Shown here one piece after another: positions 30,616-41,118 of a stretch of DNA of 64,000 nt. The translations under genes were made by a program, and so were the position numbers. The notes beneath the pieces are model-generated. The model searched no databases, was not told the origin of the DNA, and saw only the letters and a list, made by a program, of their open reading frames with translations. The stretch spans positions 2,108,001 to 2,172,000 of the forward strand of contig JAKZZE010000006.1 of the NCBI GenBank assembly GCA_024220505.1, read 5' to 3'. The stretch is from Rhizopus arrhizus (Eukaryota; Mucoromycota; Mucoromycetes; Mucorales; Rhizopodaceae). The number at the start of each line of letters is the position of its first letter. Positions within the stretch are counted from its first letter, which is position 1.

Positions 30616-33600
30616 ATGTCTATCAACTCTAATCTTTTGGCTTACAACGAAGAAACCCTTCTTTCTGAAAGTGACCCTGCTTTCATTGGTCCTAGACTTG
30701 AAAAGCCCTCCATGGTTAATGGGATCGAACTTCCTCTTACTGGATCTCCAAACTCTATTACAGAAGATATAGAGATGGAAGAAGTTGAACCCAGGGCTAT
30801 GGCCTCTCCACTCGCTGGTGTCAAGGGCAGTGGCGCAGCACCACCTTCTCAGGTCTCGGGTAGTCGTAATTTGACGGCTACCGTCCAGACTTTGACGAAA
30901 CAGGTAGAACAAATTGCTGCGGCTATCACGGGTCAAGAGCTTACAGGAAAGCAACTTGCTAACCTTTCCCGCGAATATACGACCAAGTCTACCATCTTGG
31001 CCTCCTTGTTGGACTTGCAAGCAAAAATGGCTAATAACTTGACTATACAAACCAATGGCTCTGCCATTAACGGTTCTAACAGTCAACCTACAGTGGTTCC
31101 TCAAAACTTACCTTTGTTTCAGTACACTGGTAATGTAGAGAACTCAGCATTGCCCGTCTTTAAAGACATTGCTGACTGTATCCGACGTTTTGAGGATATC
31201 CTCTTTGCGTACCGCTTGGATGTACAGGTGCATTGGCAGCGCCTCATCCCTTTCTCCCTTACCCATACTCAGCGTTCTTGGTATGATGAATTACGGGTAA
31301 AGAAGAATTTATCTTGGACCATATTCAAGGAACAATTAACCTTGAAATATGGCATCGAATCCACTGAGGCTCAAGCCCACGCCTCAAGAGAGCTGTTAAC
31401 CATCAGCATGCAACCTGATGAATCTGTGGAAAAATACACTGACCGCTTCTTGAAGCTCAAGCGTGAAGCCACTCCCGTAGCTGACGATTTTTTGGCTATT
31501 TTGTTTGTGAACTCCCTCACTAGTAGCCTCCAAAATCATGTCAACATGGCCATCGTCAGTCTTGATCAGGAGGCAAAGAATGACATAAACCTCCTTTCTA
31601 GTATCGCAAGAAAGTTTCATACGAAACAACAGACCTTGCCCCATATGTCAACTAAAAAATTCAATAACCAACCCTCTCAAGTCAACGGGTTGAACCCTCC
31701 CAGTGGTATTCATAAAAGAAACCACCGTACGGATGGAAGGACTTGTATCATCCATGGAAAGTGCAACCACACAACAGATCGTTGTAAAAAGGCTCAGGAA
31801 CTTGGAATTGCTAACAGTATGAACAAAGAGACATCTAGTAAGCGTTGCTTTAAATGCAACGCTCCTTTTACTAGGGAGCATTTAAATGTTTGCCCTAAAA
31901 GGAATCAACCTCTTTCTGCTGGTTCTGCCTCCTCCTCCTCTACTGCACCTACCATAACCAGGGCATTCCGCTCACTTCAGTTGACTGGCAGTGAAGATAA
32001 AGCAATGGGTACAAATGCTTCTAAATACAACCCTGCCAACCAACAAAGCCACGATGAAGAACAGGATCTTGACGATGAAGCCGTCAAGGACATCCACTAC
32101 TACTCATCATTATGTAAGTTGCAACCGTTTAATACAAAACTTCACAGTTTTAATAACAAACGTACTGATTCCTTTTTTGTACCCATCACTATAGAAAATG
32201 TCCGTACTTGGGCTTTGGTTGATACTGGGTGTAATACTTCTACGATCTCTCCTGACCTAGCAAAAATTATAAACGTTAGAACTTTTCCTGTTTCAGGAAA
32301 ATTACAATTAGCTAGTTTGGATACCTTGGTATCTAGAACTGCTATTACAGATCAAATAAAAGTATTTTATAACGGAATCAATGTCTTACATGAATTTGAA
32401 ATTTTTAAGTTTGATAAGGATATACCTATTTGTATTGGTACAGATCTTATGCCTAAGTTAAACATTAACTTGACAGGTTTAGCTGTTACGTGGGATAGTC
32501 CTAATATCTCTACAATACCTGATCCAATAGACCCTTCACCTATCAAACCTAATAAGTCACCCGCTGGTACTCACCAACAGCGTGAACAACTTATGGACGC
32601 ATTACAGCCATATTTGAGCGCCAATGCTAAGATCCCTAGCACGTCTGCATGTCCTCTACCTGAAGCGATAGTTCGCTTGGAAACTGAACCAGGTAAAACC
32701 ACTTATAGACGACAGTATCCTATTGCACTGTCAATCCAGCCTAAAGTACAAGAACAGGTTGATAAATGGTTAGCAGATGGTGTAATTGAAATAGCTCCTC
32801 CTAATACTGCATTTAACTCTCCTTTGTTGACTGTACGTAAAAAGGATGCTAATGGTAATTATAGTGACGATGTACGGGTGTGTATAGACCCCAGACATAT
32901 CAATGCAATACTCATAAAAGATCGTACCGACCGCTTTCAATTACCATTGATAGCTGAGTTGCATCAAAAAATGAGTGCTGCGACACTATTCACAGTACTT
33001 GACCTCAAACAAGCTTTTCATCGGTTACCTCTAGCTGATGAGCATAGAGCCCTTACAGCTTTTACATTTAACGGTCAACAATATCAATTCTGTAGAGCAC
33101 CATTCGGTTTGACCCCTATACCAAATCATTTCCAACGTGTGCTAACTACCCTCTTACATGACTTGCCATACGTTACATGTTTCATTGATGATTTAACTAT
33201 CGGTACTGGACCCGATATTGAGGAACATATCAAATGCGTAAATACTGTCATCGAACGACTTACATCAGCTAAATTTATTCTTAACATTGATAAATGTCAC
33301 TTTATGCAAACTTCGGTAAACATCCTAGGGTTCACTATTAGTCACAATAGTCTCTCATTGGATAGCAGAAAGGTTGCAAATGCTTTAGCATGGCCAATAC
33401 CAAAGACTGGAAAAGATATACAACGCTTTCTAGGTCTCGCTAATTATTTTCGAAGTCATCTCCCAAATTTCTCTACCATGACCGCACCGTTAGATAAACT
33501 ACGTAACGAAGGTTCATTGGAACACATTTGGACTGACAAATACCTACAGGCTTTTCGAAATATACAAACAGCCTTATCTAATGCTCCTGTTCTGTCTATA

Positions 33601-34038
33601 CCTGACATGCGTCATGAATTACAGCTAGCTACAGATGCTAGCAACACAGGAATTGGCGGTGTACTTTATCAAATTATTGACGATAAAACTCGCTATATTG
33701 GATTCGCAGCAAGAGCACTGTCGAAGTCAGAAATGAACTACTCGACAACTAAACGAGAGCTGTTAGCCATCTGTTATCTTTTTGAAAGATTTCACAAGTG
33801 GTTGTATGGATCTCAATTCACGCTGTATACTGATCATAAAAGTTTGGTCTATCTTGGCACACAAAACATTCCTAATCCCATGATGCTGAATTGGTTCGAA
33901 ACTATTTTCAACTATACATTCAAAGTAATCCATCGTCCAGGAATTGAAAATGTGTTGCCGGATTCACTTTCTCGTCTTTTTTCAGACGATACGGAAAAAG
34001 ACTGGGGGGAGATAATAATCCTCAGCAACTTTCCATAA
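30616..34038 (+). CDS. Gag-protease-RT-RNase H polyprotein of W
   Basis: The first ATG after the LTR is 30616 (MSINSNLLAYNEET), giving 1140 residues; the longer open frame to 30553 starts in the LTR without ATG. Gag has a coiled region (LTKQVEQIAAAITGQEL), a capsid block (LTHTQRSWYDELRVKKN) and two Cys/His clusters (CIIHGKCNHTTDRC, then CFKCNAPFTREHLNVC). Protease follows near residue 536 (ALVDTGCNTSTIS), then RT with FIDDLTIG near 856 and RNase H with LATDASNTGIGG near 1007 and YTDHKSLVYLG. Gag and Pol are one frame, unlike X and Y. The stop at 34036-34038 follows a shift at the G6 run 34004-34009; one more G leads into the integrase frame. Function is particle formation and reverse transcription. 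Confidence 0.93.
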   Translation: MSINSNLLAYNEETLLSESDPAFIGPRLEKPSMVNGIELPLTGSPNSITEDIEMEEVEPRAMASPLAGVKGSGAAPPSQVSGSRNLTATVQTLTKQVEQIAAAITGQELTGKQLANLSREYTTKSTILASLLDLQAKMANNLTIQTNGSAINGSNSQPTVVPQNLPLFQYTGNVENSALPVFKDIADCIRRFEDILFAYRLDVQVHWQRLIPFSLTHTQRSWYDELRVKKNLSWTIFKEQLTLKYGIESTEAQAHASRELLTISMQPDESVEKYTDRFLKLKREATPVADDFLAILFVNSLTSSLQNHVNMAIVSLDQEAKNDINLLSSIARKFHTKQQTLPHMSTKKFNNQPSQVNGLNPPSGIHKRNHRTDGRTCIIHGKCNHTTDRCKKAQELGIANSMNKETSSKRCFKCNAPFTREHLNVCPKRNQPLSAGSASSSSTAPTITRAFRSLQLTGSEDKAMGTNASKYNPANQQSHDEEQDLDDEAVKDIHYYSSLCKLQPFNTKLHSFNNKRTDSFFVPITIENVRTWALVDTGCNTSTISPDLAKIINVRTFPVSGKLQLASLDTLVSRTAITDQIKVFYNGINVLHEFEIFKFDKDIPICIGTDLMPKLNINLTGLAVTWDSPNISTIPDPIDPSPIKPNKSPAGTHQQREQLMDALQPYLSANAKIPSTSACPLPEAIVRLETEPGKTTYRRQYPIALSIQPKVQEQVDKWLADGVIEIAPPNTAFNSPLLTVRKKDANGNYSDDVRVCIDPRHINAILIKDRTDRFQLPLIAELHQKMSAATLFTVLDLKQAFHRLPLADEHRALTAFTFNGQQYQFCRAPFGLTPIPNHFQRVLTTLLHDLPYVTCFIDDLTIGTGPDIEEHIKCVNTVIERLTSAKFILNIDKCHFMQTSVNILGFTISHNSLSLDSRKVANALAWPIPKTGKDIQRFLGLANYFRSHLPNFSTMTAPLDKLRNEGSLEHIWTDKYLQAFRNIQTALSNAPVLSIPDMRHELQLATDASNTGIGGVLYQIIDDKTRYIGFAARALSKSEMNYSTTKRELLAICYLFERFHKWLYGSQFTLYTDHKSLVYLGTQNIPNPMMLNWFETIFNYTFKVIHRPGIENVLPDSLSRLFSDDTEKDWGEIIILSNFP

Positions 34039-35042
34039 AAAATAAAAATACAAAGTCACAGAGTAAACGTACTACAGACAACAGTACAAACATAAAACAA
34101 AGAGCTGTACAGCTAGTAGACTACATGACACCACCAGAAGAGGAACGTCATAACCTATTATTAAAGGCACATCTACTTGGACACTTTGGGGCTGATGCTA
34201 TTGTAAAGACAATTCACAATGATAATTTGCACTGGATTAATATTAAAAAAGATGCATTGCAGCTAGTATCCAATTGTCCTGAATGTCAACAATTTAATAT
34301 TGGCAAACACGGGTATCACCCTCCCCGTAGTATTCTACCAGATGGTCCTTTTGATCACGTCTGTATTGACCTCGGTACCCTGAACATTACATCAACAGAA
34401 GGACATAATTTCATTTTAGTCCTAGTTGATCTCTTCACAAGATTTACAATTCTAAGACCATTAATGGATAAAACTGCAGTATCCATAGCTAATGAACTTA
34501 GAGATATCTTTTGCACTTTTGGTTGGCCCAAAAAGCTTAGTTCAGATAACGGTACAGAATTCACTAATGAAATATTTAATTCATTAATGGAAACCTGTGG
34601 TATTGACCATAGACTTTCACTGCCTTATAACCCATTGGGAAATTCGACTAACGAATCGTTTGTCGGAATAGCCAAACGAGCTCTTGTTAAAAGATTACAA
34701 GGCAAGAAAGACGAGTGGAATCTTTTCCTTCCTAGTATTCAATATGCTATGAATTGCAAATATTCTAGATTACACCATTCCAGACCATTTGTGCTTATGT
34801 ATAATAGACAACCAAATGAATTCCAGGATTATTCCAATACACAATCCTCAATACCTAACTCTAGTCAGCAGTATGCTAAAGCACTAGAAAATAAATTAGA
34901 CAATATGAACAACATAGTAATCCCTGCTATACGTAACCGTATTATGACTACTCAAAGAACTGACAACGAGTATTTTACAAAGAAACACCGCATTGTACAT
35001 CAACAATTTCCTAATAATAGCGAAGTTATGATAAAAATGTGA
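34010..35042 (+). pseudogene. Integrase of W, separated by frameshifts
   Basis: The frame is open from the break at about 34010. Its first ATG is 34125 (MTPPEEERHNLLLK). Zinc-binding module HLLGHFGAD with CPECQQFN, then D in CIDLGTLN, D in LSSDNGTEF and E in GNSTNESFVG. It runs to a stop at 35040-35042, where the A5 run 35033-35037 is one base short of joining the next frame (KNVNRNSKTDP). The pieces before and after are continuous in relatives, so this is one polyprotein split by two single-base shifts. In an element whose LTRs agree throughout, two such shifts are suspicious as sequencing errors. Confidence 0.88.
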
Positions 35043-35476
35043 ATAGAAATAGTAAAACTGACCCAAGGTACGAGGGCCCCTTTGTCGTACATGGAGTCAC
35101 AAAAAATGGTAGCTACATTTTGACGGATAAAACAGGTACACTATTATCGCGCGACGTACCTACCTCACACATCAAACTCATCTCTACAGACAACGTTGTT
35201 AATAATCGCGCTGACCAACAACAGTACGATGTGCAGGCAATTATCCAACATAAAGGAAATAACACTAGTAATTATAAATACCTAGTAAGATGGAAAGGTT
35301 ATCCTCCAGAATATGATACCTGGGAACCTGCCTCAAGTTTTGATGACATGAGTATGATAGAACAGTACTGGGCAAGACGTAACGTCAATAATAACATTGG
35401 CAAACGTAAACGCTCATCTCATACCAATGTTCCAACCAAGACTAATAATTTTAACAAACGAAACAAGACAAAGTAA
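35039..35476 (+). pseudogene. Integrase C-terminus and chromodomain of W
   Basis: The frame continues from the A5 break. It starts with the integrase barrel (YEGPFVVHGVTKNGSYIL, a GPY/F module) and ends in a chromodomain: YDVQAIIQHKG, then YKYLVRWKGYPPEYDTWEP and a helix (MIEQYW), with the aromatic cage residues Tyr, Trp and Trp at usual places. A basic tail (GKRKRSSHTN) follows. In chromoviruses this domain reads histone marks such as methylated H3K9 and guides integration to heterochromatin. The setting here, inside other silent elements, fits that. Confidence 0.9.
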
Positions 35477-35682
35477 CGAGCTGAATATGATCTTTTCCCA
35501 TTACTTTTTTCCTCAAGAGGTTTTTTGGGTTTTTATCGATTATATACCAGAAGAGCATACTCTCTCTTTCCTCTACACTTACGTCTTTAATATAAACAGC
35601 CTACGCAATCATATTGGATATGATCCCTGTACTCTTCGTTATTCATGATGCTCATCGGTTGTTCCAACCTGGAAGGGGGCAA

Positions 35683-36087
35683 TGATGTATCCATCATTCA
35701 TAACTCGATATGAAAACAGTATTAATAAGCTACATGTAAAATATATCCAATAGATAGGCTACAGGTTAATTCGGATAATCTTCATTAAGGATAAGATGCT
35801 GCGTAATTGCACGGTTAAATTATATTAAATCCAGGAACTAAATCACAGTCAATCATATACGAGTATTCTATGGATAAATGCTTATGATGACAAAGATAAC
35901 AATGGAAGAACACGTAACCATTATCTATTTGTCATCAGTTATATCATACTCATTAATTATTAATCCATAACATGAAATATTATCCGTGTATGAAAAGTAT
36001 AAATAGAGTATCATTTTCTTATTAAATAAAGCAATCTCTTTATCGAGTCTCGTCCTCTCTTGTTCCTTTCTATTCTTGGATAAATCA
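35683..36087 (+). repeat. 3' LTR of W
   Basis: 405 bp, no difference seen from the 5' LTR. Preceded by ggaagggggcaa. Followed by CTTTG. Confidence 0.95.
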
Positions 36088-36445
36088 CTTTGTATGATAT
36101 TTATTAAAATAATCAACAAGTAAAGTAAAATAAAAGTAAGTTCAAAAGTAAGTAAGTAAGTCAGTATTTTGATTGCTGTTAATATGTCGAGGTATTTATA
36201 TGTTTTTGGAGTTTTCTGATTATCTGTTGTTTTGGTTTTTAGTGTGAAAAGAATTTTGTATGAATCTACATAGCCATCTGAATCCAAACAACTGTCTGTA
36301 TTCAAACACTGTCTGTATTCATACACTGTCTGTATTCATTCAATTCTGGTGGTACAATTTTTTAATTTTTTCCCATTGTTTGTGTTACATTGTGATCAAC
36401 CACGACAATATGACATTGTGTTACAACACGAAAAAATATTAAAAG

Positions 36446-36518
36446 TGAGGCTACCAGGGGTCGAACCTGGAATCTCCTGATTCGTAGTCAGACGCCTTAT
36501 CCATTGGGCCATAGCCCC
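36446..36518 (-). tRNA. tRNA-Arg (anticodon ACG)
   Basis: 73 nt on the minus strand without intron. The acceptor stem GGGGCTA pairs with TAGCCTC (one G-U). The D arm has GCC/GGC. The anticodon stem TCTGA/TCAGG closes the loop CTACGAA, anticodon ACG, read as ICG for Arg CGN codons. The T arm is CCAGG TTCGACC CCTGG and the discriminator is A. The internal B box (GGTTCGACCCC) is standard. A TTTT terminator follows directly (36441-36444 on plus). It is the only host gene I can support. LTR V ends 30 bp from its 3' side and the LTR of U begins 12 bp upstream of its 5' end. Confidence 0.96.
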
Positions 36519-36593
36519 TCACTTATGATTGTCAAGACCTTCCTAGAGGAAACCCAACCAACCAGCGGGATGTCCCACTGCAAATAATTGGTG

Positions 36594-37886
36594 ATTTTCA
36601 GCGTTCTCAGTCATTGACAATCATTGCTAACATCAAAAAATGAACGATTTGAATACCTTTGAGTAAACGAAAAAAATTAAAATACTCTGTATTGCACCTT
36701 TTTGAATTTTGAAAGAAGATTTAGATGCGAAAAAAATAAAGAAATTTAACAATGTTATTAATTTTTTTGTAGGGTAAATATTCATAGAGTTATTCATGTT
36801 TTAAAAAAGTGTCTTTTTTTTTTTCAAATAGTCTTTTTTTGGAAAGCCTGTTCTCCTCTATCGTTGAAAGACCGATATTTTCTTTTTTTTCTTTTTGAGG
36901 GCAAAATGCGGATATCAAAAGCATTCTGCGATTATTTTGATCAGAAGAATACATATTAGGAAGGCAGTCTGTGCTTTTTAGCTTAGCTCATTAGAAACGT
37001 GTAACAGAACGTAACAAAATAGTTGCGTTTAGTAAAAAAAAAAGAAAATAAAAAAAAAGACAAAGTTAAAAAAAAGACCTAGTGAAAAAAAAAGAGAGCA
37101 TAGCAATAAAAAGTTCCTTATTCAAATGAAAATAATAATCTAACAGTAAACATGTTTTATAAAAATGCAAATGCTTTTATGTTATAACAAAAGAATACGT
37201 GTATATTCTAAAAAGAATAAAAAATAAAGAAGCTTTGATAACATCTTATTACAAGGCAGTTATAATCGACAGATACAAGCACAGCGTTTTTGTTTTTTAA
37301 GTAAATAGATTGCTTTATTATTTTTCATGACAAATAATATAAAAGAATATATGTTTTTAAGCTTATACTGGTTCATTACTTACTTTATGTTTGCACATTG
37401 GTGTAATTTGCCATTAGCCATTAGCCATTAGCCATTAGAGATGTCAACATTACCAACTTTATCAAAAACAGCTTTTTAACAACAAGCAACAATAAAAGTT
37501 TGATATTCTTATAGCTTTATCGTGTTAAAAAGAACAACTTTGCTCATGAGGTTCATGTTCGTCATCCGAATGTGTCCCATTAGGAATTCCTAATGTAAAA
37601 AAAAAAAGAAACTGACATTAGACTTGGTTATTACCTTTTTTTTTATAAACTTACATATGACGAATACTTGAGCTTTCTTTTTTATCTTTTGTATCTTCAA
37701 TGTTAAATATGTTCTCTGAAACAAAACAAGGGAAAAAAAAATTTCTTTAGAACACGTAAAACTGTTACTGTTTAAGAACCGACATCCAAATTTAGTATAT
37801 TTGCTTTAGTTTTTTTTGATCATGCATTTTTTTCTATCTTATTCCTCTACTAAATCCTGAATATTTTTTTTTTTGAAATGAACGCC
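36594..37886. other. Left non-coding part of element I
   Basis: No gene seen. AT-rich sequence shared with II' (from 48938) and with III (from about 53440), including the block ggaaggcagtctgtgctttt and a ccattag tandem (37412-37440). These shared blocks define the family I, II', III. Confidence 0.7.
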
Positions 37887-38039
37887 ACTACTGGCATCCA
37901 AGTGTGGAAGAATCAATTTGATCCAGTTACAAGCAACAATATACTTCCAATTTACAGGATTTTCAACCCTGTTGCTATATGTCCATATGTTGATAATCAC
38001 CTTCTTACTCTCGCTCTGCCAAGAAGAATTTATATGTAA
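37887..38039 (+). pseudogene. C-terminal remnant of the tnp2 transposase in element I
   Basis: A 51-codon stretch reads TTGIQVWKNQFDPV and ends LALPRRIYM and stop. It matches the end of the transposase of III (GTGIQVWKNQYEPV, ending LSLPRKIYM). Everything upstream in the gene is gone, so this marks the internal deletion that made I non-autonomous. Confidence 0.85.
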
Positions 38040-38170
38040 CAACTATGCTAAATTATTCAAACATTCTTTTATTATTATTATTATTTATTTTACTAAAGAA
38101 TCATTCAATAGACTATTATTGTTATTTTTTTTTGAAATTTTTATTCAATTTGTACAGACAACAAAAGAGG

Positions 38171-38201
<31 letters not shown>

Positions 38202-38234
38202 GAGAGGGGGAAAGAGAAAAGAGAAAGTAAACGC

Positions 38235-39481
38235 TTACTGCATAGGATTAGCAGCAGCAGAAGAGGAAAAGCCAAGGCCAGGAGAAGAAAAGGCCCAAGA
38301 GGGATAATCCTCATGGTCAAGGTTTGTGGGGAACTCCTTGTCGAAGTAGTCCACCACCCTTCTTGTTCTATTGATGGTGCCTTTTTTCGACAAGGAATCT
38401 CTCCATGCTTTTTGAAGAGAAGCATGGAATTCGTCCACCTGTAGATTAGTTAAAGATATATTAGAAAATGAATACTATAACAAAAATACTACTTACTGCT
38501 TTACTTCGAAAGAGTGGTCTTTTTACCACAAACACAGGACCATGTTCATCCTCAGGACCATCTTCTTCCTCTGAGGTCCAATCGGCTATCAGAAGCTTTT
38601 TTCCAAAAGGAAAACGAGCTTCAAATTCCTCTGGGGCTGCATTGTAAGCATTTCGCCTCATGGCGAGCTTCTAATGTAAAGAAGTAATGTAAGTACTTGA
38701 AACACTATATATTTCAATTTTTAAATATTAATTACTTACTGCATGCACACGACTACGACGCGTTGATTCTTCTGACGTAGCCGTTAGCCCCTTACTTTCT
38801 CTCACCATGTAGTTGAATTTGTTTCTGACCATGCTGCGCAAGTCAGAAACAGTAATGCCAGCAGAAATGGCTCCTTCTTGGCAGCTGCTACAAGCAAATC
38901 TCTGACCTTTGCGTTTTGCTTGTAGCGCAAGACCTCCTTCAGGTCAAAGGTAATACCACGAGGGACCAGATGCTCTTTGTAGTACTTCAATATGAAAGCC
39001 TATATTTCAAAAAGGGTAAAACAAAAATTTAGTTATTATTTTGCACATGCTAATTTAGCTTTTAAATTCAAATTACACTTGTCGAGGCCTTATTCTCTTT
39101 GACCTCAGAAGGTTGCTGCTGTGGAGGCTGCTGTGGAGGCTGCTGCTGCTGTTGCTGCCCTTGTTGCTGTTGTTGCAGCAATTGCGTTAACTGCTCAATC
39201 TTCAGCTCCTGCCGACGTTGATTCTCCTCCTGTCGGCGTTGAATCTGCTCCTGCTGCTGCATCTGAGCAAAGATGGCCTCAAGGGTTTGGCCATTTGCAG
39301 AAGAGCCAACTGCGCCTTGCAGGCGAGAAGGCTCAAAGCTGTCAAAAGACGCAACAGCAGTGGGAGCAGGAGAAGAGGACGGGACAACAGTGGATGATGA
39401 TCCAGTAATGCTTGAAGATATTCTTGCCCTTTTAGGGGCATTACTGGGAACGTTGATGGGGGTGGCAGCACGACGAGACAT
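38235..39481 (-). pseudogene. Second gene of element I (four exons, one frameshift)
   Basis: Exons on the minus strand: 39077-39481, 38740-38999, 38497-38670, 38235-38438, with GT-AG introns of 57-77 nt. It starts MSRRAATPINVPSNAPKRAR, a basic N-terminus, then a Ser- and Pro-rich part, a coiled Gln- and Glu-rich part (QIQRRQEENQRRQELKIEQL) and poly-Gln. Exon 2 holds YYKEHLVPRGITFDLKE and, after a shift, SDLRSMVRNKFNYMV. Exon 3 holds ARFPFGKKLLIADWTSEEED. Exon 2 is 260 nt against 261 in III, and the missing base is at 38873-38874. No known domain is recognised. The gene is kept although the transposase is lost. Confidence 0.78.
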
Positions 39482-40669
39482 TTTTTAAAACAAATTATAT
39501 AAGGAAAAAAAAAAGGAAAAAAAAGGAAAAAAAAAGAAAAAAAAAAAGGAAAAAAAAAGAAAAAAAAAAGGAAAAAAAAAGAAAAAAAAAAGAAAAAACA
39601 GGGGTACAAAATAAATTGAAGATGAGTACAAAACAAGGTGATACTTTCATTTATTTTACAAAAGAAGCAAAGAAAAAAAGTCTTTGGTGTTAAAGATATT
39701 ACATTTAAATAAAAAAAAAAAGAATTTAAACTGTTTATGAATAGCCTCTCTGAATGTTTCAATAGTTAAACAGTGTTAAAGAAAACTTATTGTTAACCGT
39801 TAATGGGTAATTGTAACCCATGTAAAATGAGTTATAAAAAATGTACTTTTTTTCCTTATTTTTTTTTCCTTTTTTTTTTTTCTTCTTTTTTTTTTTTTTT
39901 TTTTAAAAAACAATTCCTTCTAAAAAGTAAGTTCTTAACATTATATATATTCTATTTCTATTTTTATGGTATTTGTTCTTTAGTAAATTTGTGTTGGTTG
40001 CTTTCTTTATAGTTTAAATGGTCTTTATAAAGTCTCTTCCAGGATTATCATTGCTTCTTTTTTTACTTGTTGCTATAAGCTTGGCTGGTGTCTTTTTTTT
40101 TCTTTTTTTTTATCTCATGGTCTATCTAAAGCAAGGTACTATTACTTTTACTATATACTTGATAGCTAATATTTACTATAGATGCGTTCTGCTTCCTTTT
40201 TTTTTATACTTGTTGGTAAAGCTTAGCAAGGTTTTTCTCTTAGCCCATCTAAATAAAGGTACTATTACTTTCATTATATATACACGATAGCTAATAACTA
40301 TTATAGGTGAATGCTGCTTTGCTTTGGCCTTTTCTATCTCTTTTCTGTCTTTGCTTTGGTTCTTAAGTACTGATGTCTTTTCTTTTGCTTTGAGTGCCCA
40401 AGTCCTTGAATCCTTGTGTCTCTGAATCCTTGAGCTTGGCTTTTTTTTTTAAAATTTTTTTTTTGAGTTCCACGAGATTAATTGATGTATTTTTAGATTA
40501 GATGCTGCTATCCTGATGACATTAGGTAAGTCAATTACACTTTTAAAACGCTACTAGCAAAGAAATACCATGTATTGTTATTGTTATTTTATTTAAATAA
40601 AAAAAAACTGTTTTTTATAAACCAAATACCTATTTTTTGTGTATATAAAGCAATATTTATTGCAATATG

Positions 40670-40850
40670 AATGGTCAATAAAGAAGTATATAAAGCTATA
40701 TAAGTGGTTCATAAAGAAGTATATAAGCTATATGAGTGGTCAATAAAGAAATATATAAGGCAATATAAGTGGTCAACAAAGAAGTATATAAGGCAATATG
40801 AGTGTTCGATGAAGAAGTATATAAGGCAATATGAGCGGTCGATAAAAGAA
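40670..40850. repeat. Subterminal tandem repeats of element I
   Basis: About five imperfect units of 35-40 bp built from gaagtatataaggcaatatg and agtggtcaataaa. Similar arrays lie at 51225-51295 with 52926-53045 (II', split by copy C) and 61845-61965 (III). Subterminal arrays are usual in CACTA-type elements, where they bind an element-encoded protein. Confidence 0.75.
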
Positions 40851-41118
40851 CAAAAAGACATATAAAGTAATGTTTTAAAACGTATCATTCGTTGCTCAAC
40901 CGTTGACTAGTGTTGATTAAAGCGTAAAAAATGTTTTGGTAAGAGAATGCTAAACGACCTCCTCTTGCTTGCTTAAAAGATATTAAACGCTTAATGAACT
41001 GCCGCGAAAAACGTTTAAAACAGCAATAAAATTCCGTTGATTTGCGTTAACTTTCGCGTATTTGCGCTCATTTATGCTAAAAAACAACGTTTAATATCTC
41101 CAATTATTTGCAGTGTCC

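Larger units (their letters stand above)
30160..36087 (+). mobile_element. Chromovirus-type Ty3 element W (5928 bp)
   Basis: The LTRs at 30160-30564 and 35683-36087 are 405 bp each and I see no difference between them, so W inserted recently. The duplication is 5 bp, CTTTG at 30155-30159 and 36088-36092, and the LTR of Y continues across it. A purine tract (ggaagggggcaa) precedes the 3' LTR. Coding order is gag, protease, RT, RNase H, integrase, chromodomain. The pol frame breaks twice, both times by one missing base in a homopolymer run. Confidence 0.96.
22278..36389 (-). mobile_element. Ty3-type retrotransposon Y, relative of X, with W nested in its 5' LTR
   Basis: The 3' LTR is 22278-22902 (625 bp). 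The 5' LTR is 29850-30159 plus 36093-36389 (607 bp), split by element W. Both end GTGTTACA on the plus strand. The flanking duplication is 4 bp, TTGT at 22274-22277 and 36390-36393, the same length as in X. The LTRs differ by one 18-bp tandem unit (cactgtctgtattcatac type, near 22790-22855) and a few bases, so Y is older than X. Pol, integrase and third ORF are open. Gag has one frameshift. Confidence 0.93.
14477..36415 (+). repeat. LTR V, split by elements X and Y
   Basis: Parts are 14477-14594, 22142-22277 and 36394-36415, about 276 bp once joined in thought. It begins TGTCGCATTT and ends TATGACA, the same terminal pattern as the LTR at 9031-9331. A promoter (attgtataaatagtcc near 22175) and an AATAAA signal (aattaaataaagag near 22200) lie in the middle part. 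X entered at ATAC and Y at TTGT. The right end lies 30 bp past the 3' end of the tRNA gene. No matching duplication flanks V, so it may be one end of a larger lost element. Confidence 0.75.
36576..41115 (+). mobile_element. CACTA/Plavaka-like element I, deletion derivative (4540 bp)
   Basis: Inverted ends of 16 bp, CACTGCAAATAATTGG, at 36576 and ending 41115. The 3-bp duplication TCC is at 36573-36575 and 41116-41118. Ends, flanks and the second gene match element III, so I is a non-autonomous relative of III. It lost the transposase except for the last 51 codons. Subterminal repeats (gaagtatataagg and gtggtcaataaa units) occupy about 40670-40850. Confidence 0.92.

Noticed and set aside
39202..39762. 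186-codon minus-strand ORF with many Phe
   Set aside because: It reads through A-rich sequence upstream of the second gene of element I and out of frame with it; no domain or exon structure.
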